A stretch of 64,000 nucleotides of DNA from HT1-32 sp040219025 (GTDB lineage Bacteria; Pseudomonadota; Alphaproteobacteria; Rhodospirillales; HT1-32), in assembly GCA_040219025.1 (NCBI GenBank), contig JAVJTE010000019.1, forward strand, positions 95,787-159,786, read 5' to 3'. The notes beneath the pieces were generated by a model, which saw nothing but the letters and a program-made list of their open reading frames with translations, made no database searches and was not told where the DNA came from. Both the position numbers and the translations under genes were made by a program. Positions 1-7,536 of this stretch are shown here, piece by piece. Each line of letters begins with the position of its first letter. Position 1 is the stretch's first letter.

Positions 1-1
1 T

Positions 2-442
2 CTGTATGGCGAGGTCGGGCGCAACTGGCTGTGGTACGAGCGCCTGCTGCTCGATGATGACGCATTGCTTGAACTGATCCGCCGCGAGACTGTCGAGATT
101 TACGTCCTTTATGTTGATGGCGGGCCCGCCGGATATGTCGAACTGACCTTCGATCCGTCCGGCGACTGCGAGATCAGCTATTTCGGCATGATGCCGGATT
201 TCACGGGCGGCGGCTACGGACGCTATCTGCTGAACTGGGCCATCGATTACGCCTGGAGCGCCAAGATCAGGCGCCTGTGGCTGCATACCTGCACGATGGA
301 CAGCCCGCGGGCGCTGCCGTTCTATCAGCGGGCCGGGTTTCGCGCCTATCATCGTGAAGAACTGGAAGTAGCAGACCCGAGACCGGTCATGGCGCAATTC
401 GGACTGAGCCCGGATCCGCACCAGCCATCAACAACCGGATAG
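2..442 (+). CDS. GNAT-family N-acetyltransferase, 3' part
   Basis: The reading frame is open from the left edge of the window, so the gene begins upstream. The visible ~146 residues carry the C-terminal half of a GNAT fold: a beta-strand pair (YVLYVDGGPAGYVEL), a strand ending ISYFGMMPDF, the acetyl-CoA loop GGGYGRYLL (the Q/R-x-x-G-x-G/A region), and the LPFYQRAGFR segment typical of the last helix and strand. It should transfer an acetyl group from acetyl-CoA to an amine in the cytoplasm. The substrate cannot be read from the sequence. The next gene starts 7 nt downstream on the same strand, so the two are probably co-transcribed. Confidence 0.85.
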   Translation: MYGEVGRNWLWYERLLLDDDALLELIRRETVEIYVLYVDGGPAGYVELTFDPSGDCEISYFGMMPDFTGGGYGRYLLNWAIDYAWSAKIRRLWLHTCTMDSPRALPFYQRAGFRAYHREELEVADPRPVMAQFGLSPDPHQPSTTG

Positions 443-449
443 CTGTCGC

Positions 450-644
450 ATGCCCGCGAAGGTCATCAACCTGCGCAAGGCGCGCAAGGCGAAGCAGCGC
501 CAGAACCGTGAGACCGAAGCCGCCAGCAACCGGGCAAAGCACGGCCAGCCTGCGGCGTTGCGTCGCGTGGCGGAAAAGCAGGAAGAGATGACACAGAAGC
601 GCCACGAAAGTCACCGGCTGCCCCGGACTGACGAGCCCGACTGA
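450..644 (+). CDS. DUF4169 family small basic protein
   Basis: This 64-residue, strongly charged protein begins MPAKVINLRKARKAKQR, the hallmark opening of the DUF4169 family (a short protein common in Alphaproteobacteria, N-terminal motif VNLRKxRKxxxR). It is rich in Arg, Lys, Glu and Gln, has no Cys and no membrane segment, and is predicted to be mostly helical. The family's function is unknown. It follows the GNAT gene by 7 nt, so it lies in the same transcript. The opposite strand in this interval has no convincing gene. Confidence 0.75.
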   Translation: MPAKVINLRKARKAKQRQNRETEAASNRAKHGQPAALRRVAEKQEEMTQKRHESHRLPRTDEPD

Positions 645-647
645 TCC

Positions 648-1799
648 TCAGTGAACCACCGGTTTGACCAGGGTCACCGGCGTTCCTGAGCTGCCGGACT
701 TCGCCTTCTCGCTCGACAGCTCCAGCCCCCAGTCCATCTTCTTTGCAGAATTCGCCAGCAGGTCACAGAACAGATAGACCATGCGCAGGTCCATCGATGT
801 CACGAACTCCCGCTCCTTGCCGAAACGCAGCGTCACCTGCAACAACCCCTCCGGATCAGGCCCGCAGGTAAAGGAATGCACCACCAGCGGCTCCTCGCCA
901 TGCGGATACATCAGGTCATCCTGCTTAAAGGGCTTCTTCGGATTGTTGGTCTGCACCGCGTTGGATTGCTGGAATTCCATCACCGCTTTCTTGGAGACCG
1001 GGTTCTGCTGTGCCGCCACTTCCGGGCGTCGCTCGATCACCTTCATCATCGCCAGCCAGAGATGGTTTGTGGCCCGCCGCGTCAGCCACATCTTGACCCC
1101 CGACCGGTCCTTGCGGCTGACATTGATCAGCACCCGGTCCTCGATCATCGAATAGGCCGCACCGATCTGGTCAATCCGCTGGGTATAGAGGTTGCTGCGC
1201 TGTTTCACCGTGACGGACTTCGCGGCGGGTTGCCGGACCTCCACCGTTACCGCCGGTGTCTTGCGCGAAGCGGTCGAGACCTTGCCTTTCGTGGACCGGC
1301 GAGCCGGCTTCTTGCCCGGGGATGTTCCGGCAGCAGGCTGATCGGCCTTCGCCGTTGTCGCCTTTTTCGAGGCAGTTTTGCCGGCGGATTTCTTTGCCGC
1401 GCCGGTTCCCGTTCTGGCAGCGGATTTACCTGTCGCGGGCTTTATAACCTCACTGTCCGCCTTTGGCCTGGCTGCCCGCTTGCGACGGGGCTTCGGCTTT
1501 GGCTCCGGTGTGGATCCTTCGGCAACCTCCGCTGCATCAGCCTTTGCCGCTGCCCCGGCCTTCTTTGCCGCTGCGGGCTTCTTCTTTGCGACAGCCCCTG
1601 CTTTCTTTGCCGTTGCGGGAGACTTCTTCGCCGCAGATGTCTTGCGTTTCCGGCTTTTGGCAGGCTTCGCCCCGGCTTCGGCAGATGTGGCCTCCACAGC
1701 CGGATCATCAGCCGCCGGGGAGCCCTCGCCCGTCGTCTTGCTGCGGCGTGACGTGCTGCCCTTCGGTTTGGCTGATGGTTTGCGCGGCCTGGTCGCCAT
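648..1799 (-). CDS. Unknown protein with histone-H1-like Lys/Ala-rich N-terminal tail
   Basis: The 383-residue product has two parts. Residues 1 to about 195 are low complexity, built of KKA, AKK, KPA and RRS units like the tails of eukaryotic histone H1 or the bacterial AlgP/HctB type, and probably bind nucleic acid or other polyanions. Residues about 200-365 form a compact globular segment (RSNLYTQRIDQIGAAYSMIEDRVLINVSRKD, truncated here into TQRIDQIGAAYS and RVLINVSRKD) that I do not recognise. There is no signal peptide or membrane helix. The ATG at 1799 is used; no strong ribosome site precedes it. It converges with the DUF4169 gene, ending 3 nt away. Function unknown; chromatin organisation is only a guess from the tail. 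Confidence 0.7.
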   Translation of the reverse strand: MATRPRKPSAKPKGSTSRRSKTTGEGSPAADDPAVEATSAEAGAKPAKSRKRKTSAAKKSPATAKKAGAVAKKKPAAAKKAGAAAKADAAEVAEGSTPEPKPKPRRKRAARPKADSEVIKPATGKSAARTGTGAAKKSAGKTASKKATTAKADQPAAGTSPGKKPARRSTKGKVSTASRKTPAVTVEVRQPAAKSVTVKQRSNLYTQRIDQIGAAYSMIEDRVLINVSRKDRSGVKMWLTRRATNHLWLAMMKVIERRPEVAAQQNPVSKKAVMEFQQSNAVQTNNPKKPFKQDDLMYPHGEEPLVVHSFTCGPDPEGLLQVTLRFGKEREFVTSMDLRMVYLFCDLLANSAKKMDWGLELSSEKAKSGSSGTPVTLVKPVVH

Positions 1800-2008
1800 G
1801 TCACAGAAGTCCCGGTTGCATGCCTATACGAATGCCAAGATGCAGCCCCTCCCGCAAGTCCCGATACGCAATGACGGGCAACAAGATCAGCCCAAACTGC
1901 AGAGCCCCGGAATGCTTTCCCCCGGATTATCGTCAATAGATTGAAAACTTTCCGGAAAAGGCCTTTTCACACCGGGAAACCTCTGGTACTTCCACAGCCC
2001 TTCCGTGG

Positions 2009-2084
2009 GGGCCCGTAGCTCAGTTGGTAGAGCAACTGACTTTTAATCAGTTGGCCACAGGTTCGAATCCTGTCGGGCTCACCA
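2009..2084 (+). tRNA. tRNA-Lys (anticodon TTT)
   Basis: A complete 76-nt cloverleaf. The acceptor strand GGGCCCG at 2009-2015 pairs with CGGGCTC before discriminator A2081 and encoded CCA 2082-2084. The D-arm is AGCTCAGTTGGTAGAGC, and the anticodon loop CTTTTAA (2040-2046) has anticodon TTT at 2042-2044. The T-arm is CAGGTTCGAATCCTG. From 2034 its 3' half is duplicated at 12036, because the gene is the integration target of the adjacent element. The tRNA stays intact because the element carries a copy of the 3' end. Confidence 0.97.
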
Positions 2085-2087
2085 ATA
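2034..2087. repeat. Left attachment repeat (attL), within tRNA-Lys
   Basis: Matches 12036-12089 base for base except at 2056 (C here, A at 12058). It covers the tRNA from the anticodon stem to the CCA end plus three bases, which is the usual crossover target of tyrosine integrases using tRNA genes. Confidence 0.92.
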
Positions 2088-2092
2088 AAATC

Positions 2093-2140
2093 AAAGGCTT
2101 AGGATGATTTCTGGCAAATCTCCTAAGCCTTTTGATTTTC
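2093..2140 (+). terminator. Hairpin terminator after tRNA-Lys
   Basis: The 12-nt arms AAAGGCTTAGGA (2093-2104) and TCCTAAGCCTTT (2121-2132) pair perfectly around a 16-nt loop and are followed by a T-rich run (2130-2139). It lies 9 nt after the tRNA CCA end. A copy with the same arms but a changed loop stands after the right attachment repeat (12095-12134). Confidence 0.75.
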
Positions 2141-2141
2141 C

Positions 2142-2161
2142 GGGTAAGCAATAGGTAAGCA
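2142..2161. repeat. Putative integrase arm-type site, left inner end
   Basis: The tandem GTAAGCA-ATAG-GTAAGCA repeat is identical over 20 nt to 11891-11910, just upstream of the integrase gene. A two-mismatch copy is at 12143-12162. Short direct repeats at both inner ends of an element, in the same orientation, are what is expected of arm-binding sites of a tyrosine recombinase. The role is inferred. Confidence 0.55.
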
Positions 2162-2222
2162 CGCGGAATACGTAAATCCTATTACCACCTGCACCAATCC
2201 AATCTCTTGTGCATGATGTGAG

Positions 2223-2237
2223 CTCAACTCAGTTGAG
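2223..2237. promoter_or_regulatory. 15-bp palindrome overlapping the leader of the first island gene
   Basis: CTCAACT-C-AGTTGAG is a perfect inverted repeat with 7-bp arms, 11 nt upstream of the ATG at 2249 and overlapping its GAGGAG ribosome site. It is a candidate operator for an island-encoded regulator. Confidence 0.4.
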
Positions 2238-2248
2238 GAGCATGTATT

Positions 2249-3004
2249 ATGCCGCCAAAGAAGAATCTTCCCATCGGCTGGAAACGAACAGGGTATAGCC
2301 GCCTAAAAGATACCGGCCTCTATCCTGATGAAACACTCATCAAACTAGCAGAGCAGTTCGGGGTATCAGGAGCGATAGAATACAACTCTGACCTCTGGAA
2401 GCTAAAGCAACGGCTCGAAACAGCTGCGATATCCTATCTAGCCGAGAAGCATAACACCGCCGGTCCAAAGCCTAAGGATGTGAGATCATTTCTCACAGTT
2501 CTCGCAAACAAGGCAGACGAGCTAGAAGCGCTCATTGACGGGCTTGACGATATCACCTGGGACCAGTTGCGAAGAACGGAATACCGGCTGCAACAAAGCG
2601 CATTTTATCTTGGCGATGAACGGCTTGTGGATATTGGCGTAATGCGCCGACGAAATGAATTTGATCCAGAAGGGTTTGAGCTCTCCTACTCGGATATCAG
2701 TGACATACCGATCAATCTTGATTATCTGAAATTCTTGGCTGTTGAGTCCCATAGCGATGTCAAAAAAGACAAAGCAGGCCGTCAAAAAAATCATGCTCTG
2801 TATCTGTGGGTTTCAATGATGGTTGATCACTGGGTAAGTGTAATGAACCGAAAGTTCACAGTCACTTATCACCAGAACACATCAACCAGCCCATCCGGCC
2901 AGTTTCTCGAAGCATGTCTGGAGATTTTAGACCCTGATGCGCTGGATGACCTTGTGTCTCAAATGCGCCGCGTTCACAAAAATCGCAAAAATAGGGTGTT
3001 TTAA
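2249..3004 (+). CDS. Unknown island protein, first gene of the left operon
   Basis: I do not recognise this 251-residue protein. It starts at ATG 2249 after GAGGAG and is soluble, with no signal peptide or transmembrane helix. The N-terminus is basic (MPPKKNLPIGWKRTG). The middle is helical and Glu/Leu/Asp-rich (residues ~70-115), and the C-terminus is basic (RRVHKNRKNRVF). Codon and base use are more A/T-rich than the chromosomal genes. Its place between the tRNA-proximal end and the AlpA-like gene suggests a regulatory or cargo role, but nothing in the sequence decides this. Confidence 0.7.
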   Translation: MPPKKNLPIGWKRTGYSRLKDTGLYPDETLIKLAEQFGVSGAIEYNSDLWKLKQRLETAAISYLAEKHNTAGPKPKDVRSFLTVLANKADELEALIDGLDDITWDQLRRTEYRLQQSAFYLGDERLVDIGVMRRRNEFDPEGFELSYSDISDIPINLDYLKFLAVESHSDVKKDKAGRQKNHALYLWVSMMVDHWVSVMNRKFTVTYHQNTSTSPSGQFLEACLEILDPDALDDLVSQMRRVHKNRKNRVF

Positions 3005-3061
3005 AACCACTATTCTTGCAAACGCTTGTTGCTGACACCCTAAAATCTGGCGCTATTAATC

Positions 3062-3092
3062 ACGTCCACCAACAACCAACGAAGGTGGACGT
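3062..3092. promoter_or_regulatory. 9-bp inverted repeat covering the ribosome site of the AlpA-like gene
   Basis: ACGTCCACC (3062-3070) and GGTGGACGT (3084-3092) are perfect complements 13 nt apart. The second arm touches the GAAGG ribosome site and ends one base before the ATG at 3094. It could be an operator for autoregulation, or an RNA hairpin that hides the start. Confidence 0.5.
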
Positions 3093-3093
3093 A

Positions 3094-3330
3094 ATGACCG
3101 ACCAGATTACAACAACGCCAATTAATGATCCGGATTATCTGGATCGTATGATCAACGAGAATGAAGCTGCCGATTTTATCGGCTACACGACCCGCGCTCT
3201 TCAGGGGTGGCGACTCAAGGGTGGAGGGCCGCGATTTATCAAGGTTTCTTCCAGGTCGATCCGCTACCGTCGCCGGGATCTCATCGAATGGGCTGATGCC
3301 CGCCTCCGTAGTTCAACATCGGAGGAATGA
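3094..3330 (+). CDS. AlpA/MerR-like helix-turn-helix regulator
   Basis: With ATG 3094 (after GAAGG; an upstream in-frame start at 3016 lacks a ribosome site) the product is 78 residues. It carries the AlpA/excisionase-type winged helix-turn-helix: INENEAADFIGYTTRALQGWR (first helices, given as INENEAADFIG and TTRALQGWR), GGGPRFIKV and a wing SIRYRRRDLIEWAD. Proteins of this family regulate integrase or excision in P4-like elements or act as excisionases themselves. Its stop overlaps the next start (ATGA), so it is translationally coupled to the primase genes. An inverted repeat covers its leader. Confidence 0.85.
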   Translation: MTDQITTTPINDPDYLDRMINENEAADFIGYTTRALQGWRLKGGGPRFIKVSSRSIRYRRRDLIEWADARLRSSTSEE

Positions 3331-3632
3331 AGATGGGATATCAGAAATCAATCAACTTCGACCGCGCTAACGATAAACTTTCAGAACATATCGGTTTTCT
3401 TGTTCGGAGGTGGCTTCCCGACGGCAGGCTTGAAGGTGTGGAATGGGTAGCGCGAAACCCAGCCCGTAACGACCACTCCCTTGGTTCATTCAAGATCAAC
3501 ACTCATACAGGCCAATGGGCCGATTTTGCGACCGGAGACAGAGGGTCTGATATCATCAGCCTTCTGGCATATCTGGAGAATACAACTCAATCAGATGCTG
3601 CCAGACGCCTTCTCGCCTGGTTGGGAGGCTGA
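3327..3632 (+). CDS. Small primase-associated protein (cysteine-less CHC2-like domain)
   Basis: The 101-residue product contains the pattern VARNPARNDHSLGSFKIN (residues ~39-56), TGQWADFATG, and SDIISLLAYLE. This is the fold seen at the N-terminus of many phage and island primases, where a CHC2 zinc site would normally sit; here the zinc-binding Cys/His set is absent. It likely helps the primase encoded 2 nt downstream to bind template or is a split-off primase domain. Its ATG overlaps the stop of the AlpA-like gene by 4 nt. Confidence 0.7.
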   Translation: MKMGYQKSINFDRANDKLSEHIGFLVRRWLPDGRLEGVEWVARNPARNDHSLGSFKINTHTGQWADFATGDRGSDIISLLAYLENTTQSDAARRLLAWLGG

Positions 3633-3634
3633 TT

Positions 3635-5950
3635 ATGACACCCCGTCACCCCTCATTAGGCCATCCCTCCGGGTATTGGGTTTATACCGATTCTCAGGGA
3701 AGCCCGTTCACCTCTATCTGCAGGTTCGATAAGCGCGATGGACGCGGCAAGGAATATCGACCCTTCAGCTTACAGCCCGATGGAAGCTGGCAATGGAAAG
3801 GTACAGCGCAACCTCGCCCTCTCTACAAACTCAAGCGCCTGGCAGATAACCCTATGCTTCCGGTTATCGTGGTTGAGGGTGAGAAAGCTGCTGACGCCCT
3901 GCAATCTGTCGTAACTGACTATGTCGTTACGACGGCAATGCACGGTGCGCAGTCATCTAAGAAAACAGATTGGTCTCCGCTGGAAAACCGTAAGGTCATC
4001 ATCTGGCCGGATGCTGATGAAGCCGGACTGAAATATGCCTTCGCAATTGAGGGTATGCTTCACGGTAAAGCGGAGGACCTATCCATCATCCCCATATTGT
4101 TCGGAGACAATATCCCGGCTCACCTACGTAACGATGACAACCTCTACAGCCCGGTTACGGGATGGGATGCCGCAGACGCGGTAGATGACGGCTATGACCC
4201 GTTACGTATACAGGGCTATATAGACCGAGCTCTTACGTTCGATACCTTACGTAACGAGATACCGGACACCTCCCCTATATATAATACCTACGTACGTAAC
4301 GTAGAACGCCCGGCACCTGATCCCGTTACGCAAATCAACGGTAGTCCGCCGACCCTTAATAATAACGTGACGCTCTTACGGGAATTTCCAACGGTCAATC
4401 CCGTAAGGCATTCCGGCAACTCAGCACCAGATATCGACAGCTGGCCAGAGCCGGATATGTCGATCCTGAATCCTGAGATAAAACGGCCTAGGTTTCCGGT
4501 CGAAGCCTTCGGGCCTTTTTGGTCCAAGTGGATTTCCGATACTGCCGAAGCCGTTTCAGCACCGCCAGACTACATAGGCGGAACACTACTCGCCGGGGCA
4601 TCGTCACTGATTGGCAACGCCCGCTGGGTTTCCCCCTGGGAAGGATGGGAAGAACCACCTGTACTGTGGATAGGTTTGATCGGCTCTCCCTCCGCAAGTA
4701 AAAGCCCGGCAATGAGCCCGCTCCTGAAAATGATAACAGAGATCGAACGTGATCTTGAGCCCGAATATGAAGACGCCCTTCGCCGTTACGAAACCGACAA
4801 GCTATCTGCAAAGCTGGCCTGTGAGAGATGGGAGAGTGAAGCAAAGGACGCCACGAAACTAAACACACCGATACCAGAGAAACCGGCTAGTGCTGATACG
4901 CCTTTAATGCCACCTCGCCCCCGCCTGATGGTCTCCGACGCCACCATGGAGGCTATGGGCAACCTGCTTGCTGCACAGCCGAAAGGCTTCCTGCTCTATC
5001 GGGACGAACTGGCTGGGCTGTTTGGCAACTTCGACCGTTACGGTGGCAAAGGTGGCGATCGTGCCTTCTGGCTCGAAGCCTTCGGCGGACGTTCCTATGC
5101 CATGGAACGGGTAAAGCATGACGGAAAGCCCATGCGCATCCCCCGGCTTGCCGAAGCAATCCTTGGCGGCATTCAGCCTGACCGGCTCAACAGTATGCTG
5201 ATGAAAGGCGACGATGACGGTCTTACAGCCCGTTTCCTGTGGCTCTGGCCGGATCGTGTGCCACCAGAGCGCCCAACCACCTTTCCTGCCCGAGACAGAA
5301 CCTTACAGGCCCTACGCCGAATCGCCGCGCTGAAGGCTCCCGGAAATGACGGAGACGACACAGCACCAAAGACCGTTCTGCTGTCACCAGACGCCGCTGA
5401 CCAGTTCCAGAATTGGCGTAAGCCTCATGCCAGCAACGAGCCGGAAGGAAGTCAGGCAAGCTGGTGGGGTAAATGCCCTGGCTTTATTCTTCGGATAGCG
5501 CTTGCTCTGGAACATCTCTGGTGGAGTGCTGAAGCAGGTCCAGTCGATCCGGATTCCATAAATCTCACTGCAATTGATGCCGCTATTGATCTGGTGGAAA
5601 GCTACTTCAAACCGATGGCGAGAATTACCTACGGCTTGAATGAAGTTTCAACTAACAGCGCCTTGGCAACAGGGTTATGTGCAGAGATCATCAAACGCCG
5701 AATGACCGTTATCAATGCACGGGAAGTTTATATGAGTTGGGGAATCAAAGGCCTTTCGCGGGCAGAAGAGACTGTAGTCACTTTGCGGAATTTGGAGGAG
5801 GCTGGTTGGGTCCGCTCAATCAGGTGCAAAGCAACAAAGCAAAACGGGCGTCCAAGGCAAGACTTTGATGTCAATCCGAAGCTTTCTCAAAACCTCAAAA
5901 CCTCAAAACCTACAAAAGTCAGTTTTGAGGTTTTGAGGGATAGTCAATAA
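3635..5950 (+). CDS. TOPRIM primase fused to DUF3987 helicase-like domain
   Basis: A 771-residue replication protein. Residues ~77-145 form a TOPRIM domain with the catalytic Glu81 in VVEGEKAAD and the DxD pair Asp126/Asp128 in WPDADEAG. A linker of ~130 residues follows (its DNA carries a cluster of TTACG repeats). From ~285 there is a DUF3987 domain with a P-loop-like GSPSASKS (lacking the canonical GxGK spacing), a long charged helix, and FLLYRDEL as Walker-B-like strand. Such proteins prime and unwind DNA in integrative elements and satellite phages. The start follows a GGGAGG site; it overlaps no gene but lies 2 nt after the preceding stop. The C-terminus repeats NLKTSKPTK-type residues. 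Confidence 0.85.
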   Translation: MTPRHPSLGHPSGYWVYTDSQGSPFTSICRFDKRDGRGKEYRPFSLQPDGSWQWKGTAQPRPLYKLKRLADNPMLPVIVVEGEKAADALQSVVTDYVVTTAMHGAQSSKKTDWSPLENRKVIIWPDADEAGLKYAFAIEGMLHGKAEDLSIIPILFGDNIPAHLRNDDNLYSPVTGWDAADAVDDGYDPLRIQGYIDRALTFDTLRNEIPDTSPIYNTYVRNVERPAPDPVTQINGSPPTLNNNVTLLREFPTVNPVRHSGNSAPDIDSWPEPDMSILNPEIKRPRFPVEAFGPFWSKWISDTAEAVSAPPDYIGGTLLAGASSLIGNARWVSPWEGWEEPPVLWIGLIGSPSASKSPAMSPLLKMITEIERDLEPEYEDALRRYETDKLSAKLACERWESEAKDATKLNTPIPEKPASADTPLMPPRPRLMVSDATMEAMGNLLAAQPKGFLLYRDELAGLFGNFDRYGGKGGDRAFWLEAFGGRSYAMERVKHDGKPMRIPRLAEAILGGIQPDRLNSMLMKGDDDGLTARFLWLWPDRVPPERPTTFPARDRTLQALRRIAALKAPGNDGDDTAPKTVLLSPDAADQFQNWRKPHASNEPEGSQASWWGKCPGFILRIALALEHLWWSAEAGPVDPDSINLTAIDAAIDLVESYFKPMARITYGLNEVSTNSALATGLCAEIIKRRMTVINAREVYMSWGIKGLSRAEETVVTLRNLEEAGWVRSIRCKATKQNGRPRQDFDVNPKLSQNLKTSKPTKVSFEVLRDSQ
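4125..4407. repeat. Cluster of TTACGTAACG-like motifs and inverted repeats inside the primase gene
   Basis: TACGTAACG occurs at 4125-4133; TTACGTAACG at 4247-4256; the imperfect palindrome CTACGT-ACGTA-ACGTAG at 4288-4304; GTTACG variants near 4154, 4201 and 4325; and the perfect inverted repeat CTTACGGG (4375-4382) / CCCGTAAG (4400-4407). The encoded protein segment is a linker outside the TOPRIM and DUF3987 domains. The motifs may be iterons of a replication origin; this is a guess. Confidence 0.4.
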
Positions 5951-6052
5951 CTGCTTCAGCCTGTTATTATTCTCTCGGGCTCACATTTAGCCAAGAAAGA
6001 CTTAGCCGGTGTACCACTCTGTCAAAAGCGCCAAGACAAAGAGAAATTCGCA

Positions 6053-6610
6053 TTGTCACTGTTGAACCTCATAGATCTCGCTAACTTACACTATGATATG
6101 GGCTTGATAGGCATTAACGAACACGAGGAACGTATTCGTATCGCTTATTGGCTATACTCAGTCCCTGAAGAGTACATCGATCCGCGCGAAGAAGATGGCG
6201 AAGAATCGGGCCAAGGGACAGAGAAAGCATTGGTAGCGGACGGAGCTATTGTGACGACGCGACAAGATAGTATGAATTTTTCTGACGAAGATGCTAAGAT
6301 TAGTCTTCGTTTCAATGGATGGATCTTCACTAAGGCGGACCCTGACCCATATCCCTCAACGCCCCACGGCCACTGGCAAAATCAGAATCAAAAATGGCCG
6401 AAACTTGACCCATATAACGGTCGGGTGTTTGATGAGAAACATAAAGAAAACAAATCAAAACGATTAAAAAAAGACGAACTGAAGAAACTGTGGAACGATC
6501 AGAAATTTAAGGACTTTTGCCGGGATTATTTAATCTGGTTCAGAACTACATTTCCTTACCACGAATATAGAGTACCAGTTAATCGGATTTTTCGATTTCC
6601 TCATCAGTAA
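6053..6610 (+). CDS. Unknown island protein, probable TTG start
   Basis: The 185-residue reading frame begins at TTG 6053. The next in-frame ATG is 14 codons later, and no strong ribosome site marks either start. The product is acidic in the middle (EEYIDPREEDGEESG) and rich in Lys, Trp, Phe and Tyr in the second half (several KKW/KLW and FRTTFPYHEY-like segments). It has no signal peptide or membrane helix. No family was recognised. It is A/T-rich in base use, lies 100 nt after the primase gene, and is tail-to-tail with the protease gene on the other strand. It may be cargo unrelated to replication. Confidence 0.55.
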   Translation: MSLLNLIDLANLHYDMGLIGINEHEERIRIAYWLYSVPEEYIDPREEDGEESGQGTEKALVADGAIVTTRQDSMNFSDEDAKISLRFNGWIFTKADPDPYPSTPHGHWQNQNQKWPKLDPYNGRVFDEKHKENKSKRLKKDELKKLWNDQKFKDFCRDYLIWFRTTFPYHEYRVPVNRIFRFPHQ

Positions 6611-6894
6611 GCAGGCAAGAGCTCATCCTTCGCAAGGCGGAGTGTGCAACGAATCGGAATTCGGATACTAACTAAGATCGCCTATTTAATTGGCGCACAG
6701 CCAACGCTCCTCCATAACGCACTGCAGACATTTTTCATACCAAACATATGAATGATTTAGGTTCAAACCACACCTCAGAAATTCGTTCGAACATAAACAA
6801 CTGCATCGGTTGGGAAGCATTCGATAACTGCAAATTGCACCCGCCTCAGCTCTTTGGATTTTGAACGTGCAAGTTTGATCTAACCTGACAGAAG

Positions 6895-7536
6895 TCAGGC
6901 GCGAAGGCGCTGTCTTAGTCTGGCGTAAAGCTGAACGGCTGGCTGATGCTCCATTTCAACCACCACCGCGAATTTCTGAAACACTTCCTGAGCCTCCGCC
7001 CAACCACCTAAGCAGCGCACAACAAGATAGTACTCATCGCCGTAATCAGAAATATCCTTCACAAAGGTCTTCGATGCCGTTTGTAGCGTTTGGCCGTCGC
7101 GACTATTGGGTCCGGGCGTCAGGCCGCACTTGAACCTGTTCGGAATGTTCGGAGGATCGCCTTCATCCCTCGATCTCGAACGGAAATGAGCGAACACGTC
7201 AGTAGATGGACAGCCGCGCAAAAGCCGGAAGTTCATCTTTGTACCGATGTACTCTGCGCGGGTCCTACGAACAGGAGGATCGAAGGCCAAAGAAGCCCGG
7301 ATCGTTCGTCTACCGTTGCTATGAAACTCCACGGGCACTGGCACGCGATATACTGCGAAGTGATTGATCGTCAGTCGGTCCTCTGCATACATCACAACCC
7401 GGTGATCATCGGAATAGGCAGCCCTCAAAGTGTCCACCATGCCGTGGCCGCAGATTCGTGCCTGGTCGACAGCGTCCATACCCGCTAAGCGGCGGACACA
7501 AGCATCAGGGACACTTGACGCGCCTGCAAGAAGTGC
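6895..7536 (-). pseudogene. ietS: C-terminal part of the frameshifted IetS-like subtilase gene
   Basis: This frame continues the protease of 7505-9226. Removing one G from the G4 run (C4 at 7536-7539 on the plus strand) joins IR to ALLAGASSVPDAC and restores a 776-residue protein. From residue ~590 of the joined protein it shows the conserved C-terminal region of IetS-type subtilases: CGHGMVDTLRAAYSD, VPVPVEFHS, ASLAFDPPVRRTRAEY and YYLVVRCLGGWAE. Taken alone it would start at ATG 7479 (194 residues), with no ribosome site. The part adds a beta-rich domain after the catalytic core. Whether the shift is a real mutation, a sequencing error or programmed cannot be told from one sequence. Confidence 0.8.

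Noticed and set aside
3016..3093. Longer N-terminus of the AlpA-like protein
   Set aside because: The start at 3016 has no ribosome site and would run through the inverted repeat; ATG 3094 has GAAGG at proper distance and matches family length.
4125..4407. CRISPR array in the TTACG repeat cluster
   Set aside because: Repeats are short, irregularly spaced and within a coding frame; no cas genes in the window.
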